Assembly: GCA_029550525.1 (NCBI GenBank)
Contig: JAKPHF010000004.1
Coordinates: forward strand, 1 to 64,000
Reading direction: 5' to 3'
DNA: 64,000 bases
From: Planctomycetota bacterium
GTDB taxonomy: Bacteria > Planctomycetota > Phycisphaerae > UBA1845 > PWPN01
Below the pieces are notes generated by a model that was not told the DNA's origin, did not search any database, and saw only the letters and a program-made list of their open reading frames with translations. Below, piece by piece: positions 41,792 through 50,967 of the stretch; position 1 is the stretch's first letter, and every line of letters begins with the position of its first letter. Both the position numbers and the translations under genes were made by a program.

Positions 41792-43936
41792 GTGACAGAG
41801 ATTTCGCCCAAGCTCAATTCCATTTTCTACCCCAAGTCGGTCGCCGTCGTGGGAGCATCCTCGCGGCCCGGTACGGTGGGCAATGACATTTTCCGGAACC
41901 TGCTGCTGTCAGGTTTCAACGGATCGGTCTATCCGATCAACCCCAAGAATCCACACGTGCTCGGCGTGCATGCCTACGCCTCGTTGAAAGAGGTCCCGGG
42001 GCCGGTGGATCTGGCCGTGGTGATCGTGCCGGCCAAGGCGGTCCTGGCCGTCGTGGATGAAGCCATCGCCAAGGGCGTCAAAGGCATCGTGGTGATCTCG
42101 GCCGGGTTCAAGGAGGTCGGGCACGAGGGCGCTCAACTGGAGTTGCAGCTTCGCGAGAAGGTACGGGCGGCAGGGATTCCGCTGGTCGGTCCCAACTGCC
42201 TGGGCGTGATCAACACGGACCCCGACGTGAAGATGAACGCGGCGTTCGGCCGTAAGATGCCGGCCCCCGGCAACCTGGCCTTCATCTCCCAGAGCGGCGC
42301 GCTGTGCACCTCGGTCCTCGACTATGCCGAAGAACGGTCGATGGGCTTCAGCAAGTTCATCAGCTTCGGCAACAAGGCGGACGTCAACGAGATCGACCTG
42401 TTGGATTATTTGGCCCAGGATCCCAAGACCTCGGTCATCGCCATGTACCTCGAGGACGTCACCAACGGCCGGCAGTTCATCGAGACGGCCCGTCAGATCT
42501 TCTGGGAGACGCGCAAGCCCATGCTGTGCCTGAAGTCCGGGCGGTCGCCGGAAGGCGCCAAGGCTGTCAGCAGCCACACCGGCTCGCTGGCCGGCTCCGA
42601 CTCGGTGTACGACGCCCTGCTCATCCAGAGCGGCGTGCAGCGCGTGGACACGATTGCCGAGCTGTTTGACTATGCGGCTCTCTACACCACGCAGCCGCTG
42701 CCCAAAGGCAACCGCGTGGCAATCATCACCAACGCGGGCGGGCCAGGCATCATGGCCACCGACGCCGCCGTCCGGCACGGGCTGAAACTCGCGGAAATCA
42801 GCGAAGAGACCCGAGCCAAGCTCAAGCCCGCCCTGCCCGACGCGGCTTCGCTGCGGAACCCGGTGGACGTCATCGGCGACGCCAAGTCGGATCGGTATAA
42901 GGCGGCCGTCCGCACGGTGCTCGAGGATCCGGGCGTGGACATGGGCATCGTGATTCTGACGCCGCAGTCCATGACCGACGTGGAGGACACCGCGGCGGTG
43001 GTGCCCGAATCGATCAAGGGTATCAACAAGCCGGTGGTCTGCTCGTTCATGGGAGCCAGAGACGTGGCCCCGGGCGTGGCCATCCTCCGCAAGGCCGGCG
43101 TGCCGAACTATCCGTTCCCTGAAGACGCGGTCAAGAGTCTGGCCGCCGCGTCGAAGCTCGTGGACCTGATGGAGATTCCGCGGCGCGAGCTGCCCAAGTT
43201 GGAGCGCATCGACGTCGAGAAGGCCCGCCAGGTCATCAGCCAGGCCTTGGACGGTCAGGAGCAGAAGTATCTCACGCAGGCCGAATGTCGGCCCATCCTC
43301 GAGGCTTACGGGCTGCCTCTGTTGGCCAGCGGCATCGCGACCAGCCCCCAGGAGGCTGCCGACATCGTCAAGCGGATCGGCAAGCCGGTGGTCATGAAGG
43401 TCATGTCCGCCGACGTGGTGCACAAGTTCGACGCGGGCGGCGTGATCCTGAACGTCAACGGCCCCGAAGAGGCCAAGGCCACGTACGACAAGATTCTGAC
43501 CAACGTCCAGAAGGCCGTCCCCGGTGCCAAGATTGACGGCATACTGATCGAGGAGATGGCCCGTCGCGGCGTCGAGGTCATCCTGGGCGCCAGCCGCGAT
43601 CCGCGATTCGGCCCGCTGATGATGTTCGGCCTGGGCGGAACGATGGTCGAGGTCCTCAAGGACGTGTCGTTCCGGCTGGCCCCGATGTGGCAGATCTCGG
43701 CCGAGCGGATGGTCCAGCAGATTCGCTCGTTCAAGGTGCTCGACGGCTTCCGCGGCCAGCCTCCGGCAGACGTCCCCGCGATCGTCGATACGCTCCTGCG
43801 GCTCTCGGCTTTGGTGTGCAATCACCCGGAGGTGTCCGAGCTGGACATTAACCCGCTGATCGTGCACGCCCAGGGTCAGGGTTGCTCGGTGGCGGATAGC
43901 CGTATGATGCTGCGAGCCGCGAGCAAGGCCGGCTGA
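41792..43936 (+). CDS. ADP-forming acetate/acyl-CoA synthetase, alpha-beta fusion
   Basis: The 714 residues have CoA-binding/ligase domains SVAVVGASSRPGTVGNDIFR (about 16-35), VGPNCLGVIN and SQSGALCTSVLDYAEERS, the phospho-histidine loop AVSSHTGSLAGSDSVYDALL (about 255-275), and a C-terminal ATP-grasp (about 480-710; VVMKVMSADVVHKFDAGGVI). Subunits separate in archaea are fused here. The enzyme converts acyl-CoA + ADP + Pi to acid + ATP + CoA, an ATP-yielding step when acetyl-CoA is overflow. A GTG at 41792 is the start. The gene is monocistronic, ending in a clear terminator. Confidence 0.9.
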   Translation: MTEISPKLNSIFYPKSVAVVGASSRPGTVGNDIFRNLLLSGFNGSVYPINPKNPHVLGVHAYASLKEVPGPVDLAVVIVPAKAVLAVVDEAIAKGVKGIVVISAGFKEVGHEGAQLELQLREKVRAAGIPLVGPNCLGVINTDPDVKMNAAFGRKMPAPGNLAFISQSGALCTSVLDYAEERSMGFSKFISFGNKADVNEIDLLDYLAQDPKTSVIAMYLEDVTNGRQFIETARQIFWETRKPMLCLKSGRSPEGAKAVSSHTGSLAGSDSVYDALLIQSGVQRVDTIAELFDYAALYTTQPLPKGNRVAIITNAGGPGIMATDAAVRHGLKLAEISEETRAKLKPALPDAASLRNPVDVIGDAKSDRYKAAVRTVLEDPGVDMGIVILTPQSMTDVEDTAAVVPESIKGINKPVVCSFMGARDVAPGVAILRKAGVPNYPFPEDAVKSLAAASKLVDLMEIPRRELPKLERIDVEKARQVISQALDGQEQKYLTQAECRPILEAYGLPLLASGIATSPQEAADIVKRIGKPVVMKVMSADVVHKFDAGGVILNVNGPEEAKATYDKILTNVQKAVPGAKIDGILIEEMARRGVEVILGASRDPRFGPLMMFGLGGTMVEVLKDVSFRLAPMWQISAERMVQQIRSFKVLDGFRGQPPADVPAIVDTLLRLSALVCNHPEVSELDINPLIVHAQGQGCSVADSRMMLRAASKAG

Positions 43937-43982
43937 CACTGAAGTCAGACGACGCACCGACGCGGTGCGCGGCGAAACACAA

Positions 43983-44031
43983 GGGACGCGGAGACAGACC
44001 GGATGGGCTGCCTCCGCGTTCCTTTTTTTTT
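43983..44031 (+). terminator. Intrinsic terminator of the acyl-CoA synthetase gene
   Basis: The stem GGGACGCGGAG (43983-43993) pairs with CTCCGCGTTCC (44012-44022), 11 pairs with one G-U, followed by nine Ts (44023-44031). This is the clearest Rho-independent terminator in the window. Confidence 0.85.
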
Positions 44032-44033
44032 GA

Positions 44034-44063
44034 TTGACCCTTGCCAAGCCTCGGCCGCATAAT
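44034..44063 (+). promoter_or_regulatory. Possible promoter of ceramidase-like gene, near-leaderless
   Basis: TTGACC (44034-44039) and CATAAT (44058-44063) are 18 bases apart, three bases after the upstream terminator T-run. The preferred ATG at 44071 begins 8 bases after the -10 element, so the mRNA would have almost no leader. Confidence 0.4.
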
Positions 44064-44070
44064 GCCGCCT

Positions 44071-45429
44071 ATGCGCATCACTCTCTTCACCTCAATCGTC
44101 GCTGTCTTGCTCATCGCACCCCAGAGTTTGCCGGCCGCTTCCGCCGAATATCGGGCCGGCGTGGCCACGACGGTCATCACGCCCACGGAGCCGATCTGGA
44201 TCGGCGGCTACGGCCACCGCAAGGAGCCGGCCGACGGCAAGATCCACGACCTCCATGCCAAAGTCCTCGTGCTCGAGGGACCCGGCGGCTATCAAGTCGC
44301 CCTACTGACGCTCGACACCGAGAACGTGCCGAGAGCCTTCGCAGATGGCGTGGCCGCCGATCTGGCAGATCACTTCGGCTTCAAGCGCGAGCAGGTGGTG
44401 GTATCGTGCTCACACACGCATTGCGGCCCGGCCCTGGCCAGCGCCGACGCGAAGATCATTTATCCGATGAACGCCGAGCAATACGCCGCCACGGAGCGCT
44501 ACACCCATTCACTGCGGCGCCAGCTGCTCGAAACGACCGCCCAGGCCCTTGCCGATCTGACTCCCGCGGAGTTGAGCGTAGGCGTCGGGCAATGCGGCTT
44601 CGGCGTGAATCGTCGCAACAACAAAGAGGTAGAGGCAGGCAAGGAAGGATTCGTGCCCGTCGGCCCGGTCGATCACGACGTGCCCGTGCTGCGGGTCATG
44701 AGCGAAGGCCGAATGAAAGCCGTGCTCTTCGGCTACGCCTGCCACTGCACGACGCTGGACTTCCAGAAGTGGTGTGGCGACTGGGCGGGCTTTGCCAAGT
44801 TTGCGATCGAACAGAAGCACCCGGGTACGACGGCTCTGTTCATGACCGGGTGTGGGGCCGACACCAATCCGCTCCCGCGGCGCAAGCTGGAGTTGGCGGA
44901 GAAGTACGGCCGGCAATTGGCTGAGTCGGTCGAGAAAGTGCTGGCTGAGCCGATGCAACCCGTGCGCGGTCGACTGAATGCGAGATTCCGGCATGTGGAC
45001 CTCGCGTTCGAAAGCCTGCCGTCGCGAGACGCGCTCGAGCAGAAGGCTGAGCAGGATAACCCGTACCAGCAGCGATGGGCGAAGTATCTGTTGGCCCGCT
45101 TGGCCGACGGTCCCCTTTCGCCCACGTATGCCTATCCCGTCCAAGCGATTCGGCTAGGCAACCATGTGGTCATGGTGATCATGGGCGGCGAGGTGGTGGT
45201 CGATTACTCGTTGCGGCTCAAGAAGGAGCTGGGGCCGGGCACGATTGTGTTCGCCTACTCCAACGATGTGTGCGCGTACATGCCATCGGAACGCGTGCTC
45301 AAAGAAGGCGGCTACGAAGGCCGTGATGCCATGGTGTACTACGGTCACCCATCAGCGTGGGCCCCCGGCCTGGAAGACAAAATCGTCAACACCGTGCACG
45401 AACTCGTCCGCGAGCTGCGCAAAGACTGA
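44071..45429 (+). CDS. Exported neutral/alkaline ceramidase-like hydrolase
   Basis: After a signal peptide (MRITLFTSIVAVLLIAPQSL) the 452 residues match the neutral ceramidase family. VVVSCSHTHCGPALASAD (about 110-127) is the zinc H-x-H region; LFGYACHCTTLDFQKWCGDW (about 225-245) and LFMTGCGADTNPLPRRKLE follow, then VVMVIMGGEVVVDYSLRLKK and PGTIVFAYSNDVCAYMPSER. Family members cleave ceramide N-acyl bonds, though planctomycete relatives may act on other amides. It would be periplasmic or secreted. Starts at 44041 and 44062 are possible but would extend the leader. Confidence 0.75.
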   Translation: MRITLFTSIVAVLLIAPQSLPAASAEYRAGVATTVITPTEPIWIGGYGHRKEPADGKIHDLHAKVLVLEGPGGYQVALLTLDTENVPRAFADGVAADLADHFGFKREQVVVSCSHTHCGPALASADAKIIYPMNAEQYAATERYTHSLRRQLLETTAQALADLTPAELSVGVGQCGFGVNRRNNKEVEAGKEGFVPVGPVDHDVPVLRVMSEGRMKAVLFGYACHCTTLDFQKWCGDWAGFAKFAIEQKHPGTTALFMTGCGADTNPLPRRKLELAEKYGRQLAESVEKVLAEPMQPVRGRLNARFRHVDLAFESLPSRDALEQKAEQDNPYQQRWAKYLLARLADGPLSPTYAYPVQAIRLGNHVVMVIMGGEVVVDYSLRLKKELGPGTIVFAYSNDVCAYMPSERVLKEGGYEGRDAMVYYGHPSAWAPGLEDKIVNTVHELVRELRKD

Positions 45430-45914
45430 ACACCGACAGTTTGTTAATCTTGTAATCCTGTAATCTGTGGATCATTTCCCTGGAAGTAGAGGGGATATGC
45501 GAGCAAGGTTAGTGCCGCTCGAGTGAAGACGCTTTGCGCGTTGTGCGCAGTTGGTATCCACAGATTACAAAATTGCACAGATTTGAAGGCCATCCATTGT
45601 GCGGTCTGAACCTGATGGCACCTGAAATCCCGCCTCTGTTGCCACTGTTTGCTCCTGTTGTCAGCGGTCGGTTAAACCGGCCAGCCAAGGTCACTTGGAG
45701 TAGGCCACTCGGCACCGAGGTGGCTCGGATGTTTCTTGCCCCAAGTGCCCTCGGGACAAGGGTGTAGGGCATTGGGGCAAGAAACATGTTAGGGGAATGG
45801 GTGGAATGGCCATTTCGACCTTTTGTGGCCGGTTTGTAAGCGACCAATGACACTCCTGTTGAAATTCTGATCCTAACAGGAGGCAACGGAGATAACAGAG
45901 AATTCTCTTGTTCG
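45430..45914. other. Gap between convergent genes holding nested inverted repeats
   Basis: This 485-base gap has no gene. It contains the GTAATCTGTGGAT (near 45459) / ATCCACAGATTAC (near 45555) inverted pair and the fold-back element at 45633-45908. Either could end transcription of the two convergent flanking genes. Confidence 0.55.
45633..45908. repeat. Fold-back element of about 275 bp with family D ends
   Basis: Left half: CTCTGTTGCCACTGTTTGCT, GGTTAAACCGGCCAGCCAAG, GTTTCTTGCCCCAAGTGCCC (45731-45750). The right half read backwards gives CTCCGTTGCCTCCTGTTAGG, CTTACAAACCGGCCACAAAA and GTTTCTTGCCCCAATGCCCT in the same order. The central hairpin (45731-45751 with 45766-45785) has about 20 paired bases. 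Outer arms are imperfect with small gaps. The shape is that of a MITE or fold-back element. Confidence 0.7.
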
Positions 45915-46946
45915 TCACCCATCGCTAGATCGCTCATGCAGGCTTGTTATGGCGCACGCCTCGGGGTTGGGTGGGGGTGGCGCGGAATCCGGCGGATCGA
46001 GACGAACGTCCTTGAAGCCTCGACCCAGCTTCGCCGTGCAGATCGCAAGAACGATCGCGGCCACGATCAGCAATGCCGTACACAGTAGCGGACTATGGGG
46101 TTCCCAACCCAGGTTCGAGAGCACGACGCTGAAACTGTTGTTGGCCGCGTGGCCCACGACCGCAGGGATAATGCTTCCGGCCCGTTCCACGACTGCGCCC
46201 AGGAAGATGCCCAGAACGAACGCAAACATACCTTGCGAGAAATCCAGGTGGTAAGCACCGAACAACAGCGCGGTAACGAAAATCGCGACCCCGCTTCCCC
46301 ATCTCTGGCTCAGACGCGTTTGGACATAGCCGCGAAAAAGCAGCTCCTCCATGATGCCGGGCATGATTCCGACCACCAGTATCGCGGTGAGCAGGCCCTC
46401 GCCCAGGCCTTCCGACATGGCCTCGCCCAGTGCCTCGATCGTACTTGATTGCGGCAGGAGACCGAGCGCATACAGCATCGAAAAGACGAAACCGATCGCC
46501 ATGCAGCCCAGCGCTGCGGACGCGATCTGCCCGACGGACATGCAAGGCGCCGTGAGTCTCACTCGCTCCCGCCACGGCACGGGCGACGCCCATGCTCCAG
46601 TCAGGCCGACCACTCCCAGGACGATCATCGACGCGACGAGCATCCACAGCATGGCTCCGGGCGTTCGGGCGACCTCCTCGAGCACGTTGTCGCTCCGCGG
46701 AACGCCCCTCCTGCTAATGACGCCCACGCCGACGAGGACGACCGCCCCGGCGACGGCATTGGCCACGAAGGCCGACACGAGGATGGCGAACACCGTCCAG
46801 ACGCGCGGAGGCGGCGGTTCCGCCGGCAACACGTCCTCCACCGGGCAAGATTCCACCGGCCGGGCTACCGGTGCAGCCCGTCCGTCCTCAGGAGGCAAAA
46901 TCGGCTGCGGATCGAGGCTCGCTTGTTCCTGGTCACTCGAACGCAT
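45915..46946 (-). CDS. CPBP-family (CAAX-type) intramembrane metalloprotease
   Basis: The 343-residue membrane protein has about eight hydrophobic segments. The CPBP catalytic motifs are IMEELLFRGYVQ (E-E-x-x-x-R, about 198-209), LLFGAYHLDFSQGM (F-x-x-x-H) and VGHAANNSFS (H-x-x-x-N). The N-terminal about 60 residues are proline-rich and soluble. Such proteases act inside the membrane on prenylated or small membrane proteins, bacteriocin immunity or unknown targets. ATG 46946 is chosen because AAAGGG lies 7 bases upstream; a TTG at 46964 has none. Confidence 0.82.
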   Translation of the reverse strand: MRSSDQEQASLDPQPILPPEDGRAAPVARPVESCPVEDVLPAEPPPPRVWTVFAILVSAFVANAVAGAVVLVGVGVISRRGVPRSDNVLEEVARTPGAMLWMLVASMIVLGVVGLTGAWASPVPWRERVRLTAPCMSVGQIASAALGCMAIGFVFSMLYALGLLPQSSTIEALGEAMSEGLGEGLLTAILVVGIMPGIMEELLFRGYVQTRLSQRWGSGVAIFVTALLFGAYHLDFSQGMFAFVLGIFLGAVVERAGSIIPAVVGHAANNSFSVVLSNLGWEPHSPLLCTALLIVAAIVLAICTAKLGRGFKDVRLDPPDSAPPPPNPEACAITSLHERSSDG

Positions 46947-46969
46947 GACTGCCCTTTCGAACAAGCTCG

Positions 46970-47056
46970 ATAGCCGTGAGCCATGAGCTTTGAGCTATGC
47001 CAGATAGCCGGCTGAGAACCTATCGCTGATCGCTGACAGCTGATAGCTGATAGCTA
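46970..47056. repeat. Family C string repeat, copy 4
   Basis: It contains GAGCCATGAGCTTTGAGCTA and CTGACAGCTGATAGCTGATA, the same mixed units as 1130-1240. A GCGTCTCCGCGTCTCTGGGT string, another short repeat type, follows at about 47068. Confidence 0.6.
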
Positions 47057-47099
47057 GTTTTCGCTGCGTCTCCGCGTCTCTGGGTGAATCCCTGTGGCG

Positions 47100-47912
47100 T
47101 TACCGGGAAGCGAACGTGATCGTGTGAACAACCATGGCCTCGCCGGGACCGTCCAGCGGCGTGAGGGCGACGAGTTCACCACGCGGGTTGATCACGTAAG
47201 CCGCTCCGGGCTTCAGGCTTTGGTCCTCTTCCCGGGGCGTGCTGTCGCAGGCGACGTACCACACGCCGTTCTCGCGGGCTCGGGCGAAAGGATACGCTCG
47301 CCTGCCCGTGGCCAGTTCCGATGGGCCCGTGGCGTTGGCGTACGGGGCCAGGATGATCTCCGCCCCGTTGGCCCGCAATGCCGCACAAGTCTCCGGGTTC
47401 ACCGATTCGTAACAGATGGCGATGCCCATGCGGATGCCGTTAAGTTCGAACACGTTCGCATCGTCGCCGGGATCCCAGTATTTTTCCTCGCCGGGCGACA
47501 GCCGGCTCTTGCGATGGGTGGCCCGCACGCCGTCACCATCGACCACCACATGCGTGATGTGCGCGCGATCGCCGTTACGTTCGGTCAGCCCGACCGCCAG
47601 CACGACACCCGACTCGCGTGCGATCGACATCAGCCGCTGCACCACCGGTCCGTCCAGCGGCTCGGCATACCGGCGAATCTCGCGGCTGGCCCACCAACCG
47701 CTGATCATAGTCTCGGGGAACAGAACGAGGTCGGCCTGGTACTCGGCCGCCCGCCGTGCCCAAATCTCGACGCGACCGAGGTTCCCTTCCACGTCGTGCA
47801 GCCGGCTCTCGGCCGACACGGCCGCAATCGTCACTGTGCGTGTCGGATCATGACACGCGCCAGTCGCAAGAAGCAAGCTGACGGCGAGCCATGACCGCAC
47901 CACACGCTGCAT
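47100..47912 (-). CDS. Exported carbon-nitrogen hydrolase (nitrilase superfamily)
   Basis: The 270 residues carry the E-K-C triad: glutamate in DLVLFPETMISGWW (about 63-76), lysine in VRATHRKSRLSPGEE (about 128-142), and cysteine in MGIAICYESVNPETCA (about 162-177). A hydrophobic leader VVRSWLAVSLLLATGACHDP suggests export, possibly as a lipoprotein (the site LATGAC is weaker than a standard lipobox). Most nitrilase-fold amidases are cytoplasmic, so an exported version is unusual, comparable only to Lnt-like or secreted amidases. Substrate unknown. Confidence 0.75.
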   Translation of the reverse strand: MQRVVRSWLAVSLLLATGACHDPTRTVTIAAVSAESRLHDVEGNLGRVEIWARRAAEYQADLVLFPETMISGWWASREIRRYAEPLDGPVVQRLMSIARESGVVLAVGLTERNGDRAHITHVVVDGDGVRATHRKSRLSPGEEKYWDPGDDANVFELNGIRMGIAICYESVNPETCAALRANGAEIILAPYANATGPSELATGRRAYPFARARENGVWYVACDSTPREEDQSLKPGAAYVINPRGELVALTPLDGPGEAMVVHTITFASR

Positions 47913-48072
47913 GTGAGTCCTTCCCGTGAACTGTGCATTCGCACGGAACAGAGAGTCACTGCGCCGCAAACACGCCGTCGCCTTCCGCCCCGATACGGGT
48001 GGCAATGGAGGGATGGACGCGCTGCCGGTTCCAGGCGAGCGGGACGCGCGGCCTCGAAACCACATCGCCCCG

Positions 48073-49464
48073 TCAATCGCATCCCGGCGTCGCCGGCTCG
48101 CCCGGCCGCGTGAAGCACGCGGAAAACGTCAGGAAATCCGTCACATCGACGTCGTTGTCGCCGTCGAAGTCGGCTCGGCTGCAGCCGGCCGGCGGCGCGT
48201 TACCCTCGCCCGTGAAGCAAGCCTGCAGCAAGCCGAAGTCCTCCTGGTCCACGTCGGCGTCGCCGTCGAGATCTGGCCCGACGGTCTGAACGGTCAGTTC
48301 CACCGCCACCGTCTGTGGGCTATTGATCGCCTCGGGACTGGATATGGTGATGGTCGCCATATATGTACCGGCCCGCATGCCGACCGTCTGATAGGTCACG
48401 CCGATGGTGTCCGGCTCGGCCTCGCAGGAGCCGGCCGCCGGCGCGACCTGCAGCCACGGAGCGCTGACGGCCAGGCTGTAGGTCATGGTGCCCGGCCCGA
48501 CGTTACGGATGGTGAAGCTGTCGGGGGCCGCATTCCCGCCGATCCACACCTGCGGTGTCAAAAGTTCGGTGCTGAGCCGCATGAGCGGCGTCTGCAAATC
48601 CAGGATGGCCACGCCGTCGAGGTTCCACTGCGGCGTGCTGAAGAGTCGTACGGTCGCGCCGGTGGCCGGATCGAACTCAAAGATGCCGTTGTGTGGACTG
48701 GCCACCCAGATCTTGTCGCCCATCCAGTCCATGCCTTTGGGACCGAAGGGAACGTCAAACTCGGCAACCGCCAGGTTGTGGTCGTTGGCAGGGTCGTCAT
48801 CGAACAAACGCCCGATATCCAGCTTCCAGATCTTCATGGCCTGCACATCGGAGTGCCAAAGGTAGCCGTACGTGCGCCCTCCGGATGGCGGCTCGTAGAG
48901 CAGTCCCTGCGCTATGTTGCCGGGGATGCTCACCCTGCCGGCCGTCCCCAGCGCGCCTGTGTCGAACGGCGCGATACGGTTGCCTGTGACCGGACTCACG
49001 CGAGTGAGCAGGTTGCCGCTGAGATTCTGTCGCACGGCGGTCAGCCAGAGCCCCTGTCCGTCGAAAGCCAGCCCCTCCAGAATGCCGCCCAGCGCCTCTC
49101 CCGGAAGCGTCGGGCGGATGGTCCGCAGAACGGTGGCCGGGTCATCGAACGGATCGATCAGCTTGGCCCCGTCGGGGTCTTGACTCGGAGCGTCCTTGAC
49201 CAGGCACCACATCCGCTTGTCACGATCGAACGTCAACTCGTCCAGGAACGTCACCGCCGGGGAGGGCACCGTCTGCAGGACGATGGCGTCGCCTTCGGCG
49301 TCCGGCGGATCCTTGCGGTTGAGCGGATCGATCTCGAGGATGCGGTTGTTATTGCCCTGGTTGTCACCCTGATCGGCGACCCAGACCCGTGGCGCCGCCG
49401 GCGCTACCGCGGCAGCCCACAACAAGACTGCGGCGACCGCTGTTCGAGACGTCCGCTTCAGCAT
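48073..49464 (-). CDS. Secreted beta-propeller-like protein with BACON-like and dockerin-like ends
   Basis: A signal peptide (LKRTSRTAVAAVLLWAAAVA) is followed by about 300 residues of WVADQGDNQGNN / WVASPHNGIFEFDPATGATV repeats, suggesting a beta-propeller, then a BACON-type Ig segment (YSLAVSAPWLQVAPAAGSCE). It ends with a dockerin-like pair DLDGDADVDQEDFGLLQACF and DFDGDNDVDVTDFLTFSACF, calcium-binding D-x-D-x-D-x-x loops. In planctomycetes such tails are common on surface proteins. ATG 49464 has AAGGGAG upstream. Exact role unknown. Confidence 0.75.
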   Translation of the reverse strand: MLKRTSRTAVAAVLLWAAAVAPAAPRVWVADQGDNQGNNNRILEIDPLNRKDPPDAEGDAIVLQTVPSPAVTFLDELTFDRDKRMWCLVKDAPSQDPDGAKLIDPFDDPATVLRTIRPTLPGEALGGILEGLAFDGQGLWLTAVRQNLSGNLLTRVSPVTGNRIAPFDTGALGTAGRVSIPGNIAQGLLYEPPSGGRTYGYLWHSDVQAMKIWKLDIGRLFDDDPANDHNLAVAEFDVPFGPKGMDWMGDKIWVASPHNGIFEFDPATGATVRLFSTPQWNLDGVAILDLQTPLMRLSTELLTPQVWIGGNAAPDSFTIRNVGPGTMTYSLAVSAPWLQVAPAAGSCEAEPDTIGVTYQTVGMRAGTYMATITISSPEAINSPQTVAVELTVQTVGPDLDGDADVDQEDFGLLQACFTGEGNAPPAGCSRADFDGDNDVDVTDFLTFSACFTRPGEPATPGCD

Positions 49465-49496
49465 GCAGTACTCCCTTGGAAGCAGGTTACATCGTA

Positions 49497-49525
49497 AGTA
49501 TGCCAATCGCCGCCACTTCTGACAA
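49497..49525 (-). promoter_or_regulatory. Probable promoter of the 48073-49464 gene
   Basis: TTGTCA (49525-49520) and CATACT (49502-49497) are 17 bases apart on the minus strand, about 33 bases before the ATG, leaving a short leader with a good ribosome site. Confidence 0.5.
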
Positions 49526-49650
49526 GAAAAACCTTGCCCCCGCCGGGGCCTGAGGGGCCGGCTCGGGGGAGGGCTGGCGGGCCGGGCGAGCGGTGCCAAG
49601 CCCGACCAATTGGCGAACCCGGTGATCAGCGCTGCGTCGTGAACACCTGG

Positions 49651-50967
49651 TCAGTTATCGCAGGGCAGCCGGACGGGCGCGGCATCCAGCGTAAGGGAGC
49701 GTTGAAAGGCGGCAAAGTCGATCATGTCGATGCTGCGGTCGCTGTTGACATCGTGACATTGGCATCGCTCGGGGAGAGCGTCGAATACGCCGGGCGCCGG
49801 TGCGGGTCCGGTCACGCAATCGAGAAAGCCATCCACGCCGTTCATCGCATCCCAGCCGTCCACCCGCCCGTCTCGGTTGAGATCGAAGGGGGAATCGCCA
49901 CAAACAGACGGCGGAATCGCACCCGCCAGCACACGAACGTAATCCACCCACATGGTGCCCGCCTGCTCGTCCGGGTTGATCACCACCGCGTTGCCCGAGC
50001 CGCTGCCCGTCTGGGTTGTCCAGACGGTGGCGGGGTCCTCATTGAGCCACGCCTGCACTTGGCCCGTGTTGCTCAAAATGAGGCGGACGACGAAGAACTC
50101 ACCGGCGTGCGGCCCCTTTTGGTTTGGGCGGGCCAGCGCAACGCACACGGTCTGCGTCGGAAACATGCGCCCCACCAAAGGGTTGGTAACGCCCCACCAG
50201 AGTTGCCCCAGCTTGGCACTGCCTTCCAAACCATCTACACCCATCGCAAATTGATATCCGAAGCCCCAGAGTTCGAACAACTCGTACCAGGGATCCCGGT
50301 TTCCGCACGCAAGCTTGGCCACCAGTGTCACATGTGTAACACCGGGAGGAACGGTGTAGCGGCCGACCAATCGAACGTACCCGAGGTTTCGATCGGTTCC
50401 GGTGGGAGCGGCCAGCGTCTGCACTCTGGGCACGCCCCCGCCGGTGACGATCCGTAAGGGCGGATAGCCTCGCGGTGCTCGGCGAAATCCGGGCGCTCCG
50501 AAAGCCGGATGAGCGTGCGGCCCCCAGAGCGTGTCCGTACCGCCGAAGGTCAGGTTTCGTGCAGGCAGAGCCACGGGATAAGGCAAGTCAACGTAGTCCT
50601 CGCCGTCATCGAATGCCAGCCACTCGGTGTACGTGCAAGTTCCAAGCTTGCCCGGCGGATCGACCGGCGCGTTGAAGTGTTCGGCCCGGGAGGCCGGGCT
50701 CCCATCCGGTGCGCAACCGTAGCCCATGGTGCAGTCGTTCTTCCGGCCGCCCTGGAACCAGCAGGCGTCCTGATAGTTGGGATCAAAAGGCGGCCCGGGG
50801 TTTGACGGGCAGTCGGTTCTCAGGCAATGGCTTTCACAGCTCCAGCCCTGCTGGGCGGGCAGCGTGCCCTTGGCGGATTCGTATTCGAGCAGGAGTGTGC
50901 CGGTCGAGGCCCAGGCCGCGGCGCAAGCGCTGACGTATGCGATGGCGCAACAGGCTACCGGCCTCAT
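49651..50967 (-). CDS. Secreted hypothetical protein with dockerin-like C-terminus
   Basis: The leader MRPVACCAIAYVSACAAAWA is followed by a cysteine-rich segment (CESHCLRTDCPSN, CWFQGGRKNDCTMGYGC), a beta-rich middle (LTFGGTDTLWGPHAHPAFGA, VTHVTLVAKLACGNRDPWYE) and a C-terminal calcium-loop pair FDLNRDGRVDGWDAMNGVDG and CHDVNSDRSIDMIDFAAFQR. No enzyme motif was found. It lies 186 bases upstream of the preceding dockerin protein on the same strand. The start at 50967 has GGAGGAAGG upstream. Confidence 0.65.
   Translation of the reverse strand: MRPVACCAIAYVSACAAAWASTGTLLLEYESAKGTLPAQQGWSCESHCLRTDCPSNPGPPFDPNYQDACWFQGGRKNDCTMGYGCAPDGSPASRAEHFNAPVDPPGKLGTCTYTEWLAFDDGEDYVDLPYPVALPARNLTFGGTDTLWGPHAHPAFGAPGFRRAPRGYPPLRIVTGGGVPRVQTLAAPTGTDRNLGYVRLVGRYTVPPGVTHVTLVAKLACGNRDPWYELFELWGFGYQFAMGVDGLEGSAKLGQLWWGVTNPLVGRMFPTQTVCVALARPNQKGPHAGEFFVVRLILSNTGQVQAWLNEDPATVWTTQTGSGSGNAVVINPDEQAGTMWVDYVRVLAGAIPPSVCGDSPFDLNRDGRVDGWDAMNGVDGFLDCVTGPAPAPGVFDALPERCQCHDVNSDRSIDMIDFAAFQRSLTLDAAPVRLPCDN

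Noticed and set aside
41909-44047. 712-codon minus-strand frame opposite the acyl-CoA synthetase
   Set aside because: Composition mirrors the sense gene (histidine/leucine/glycine-rich); no known domain.
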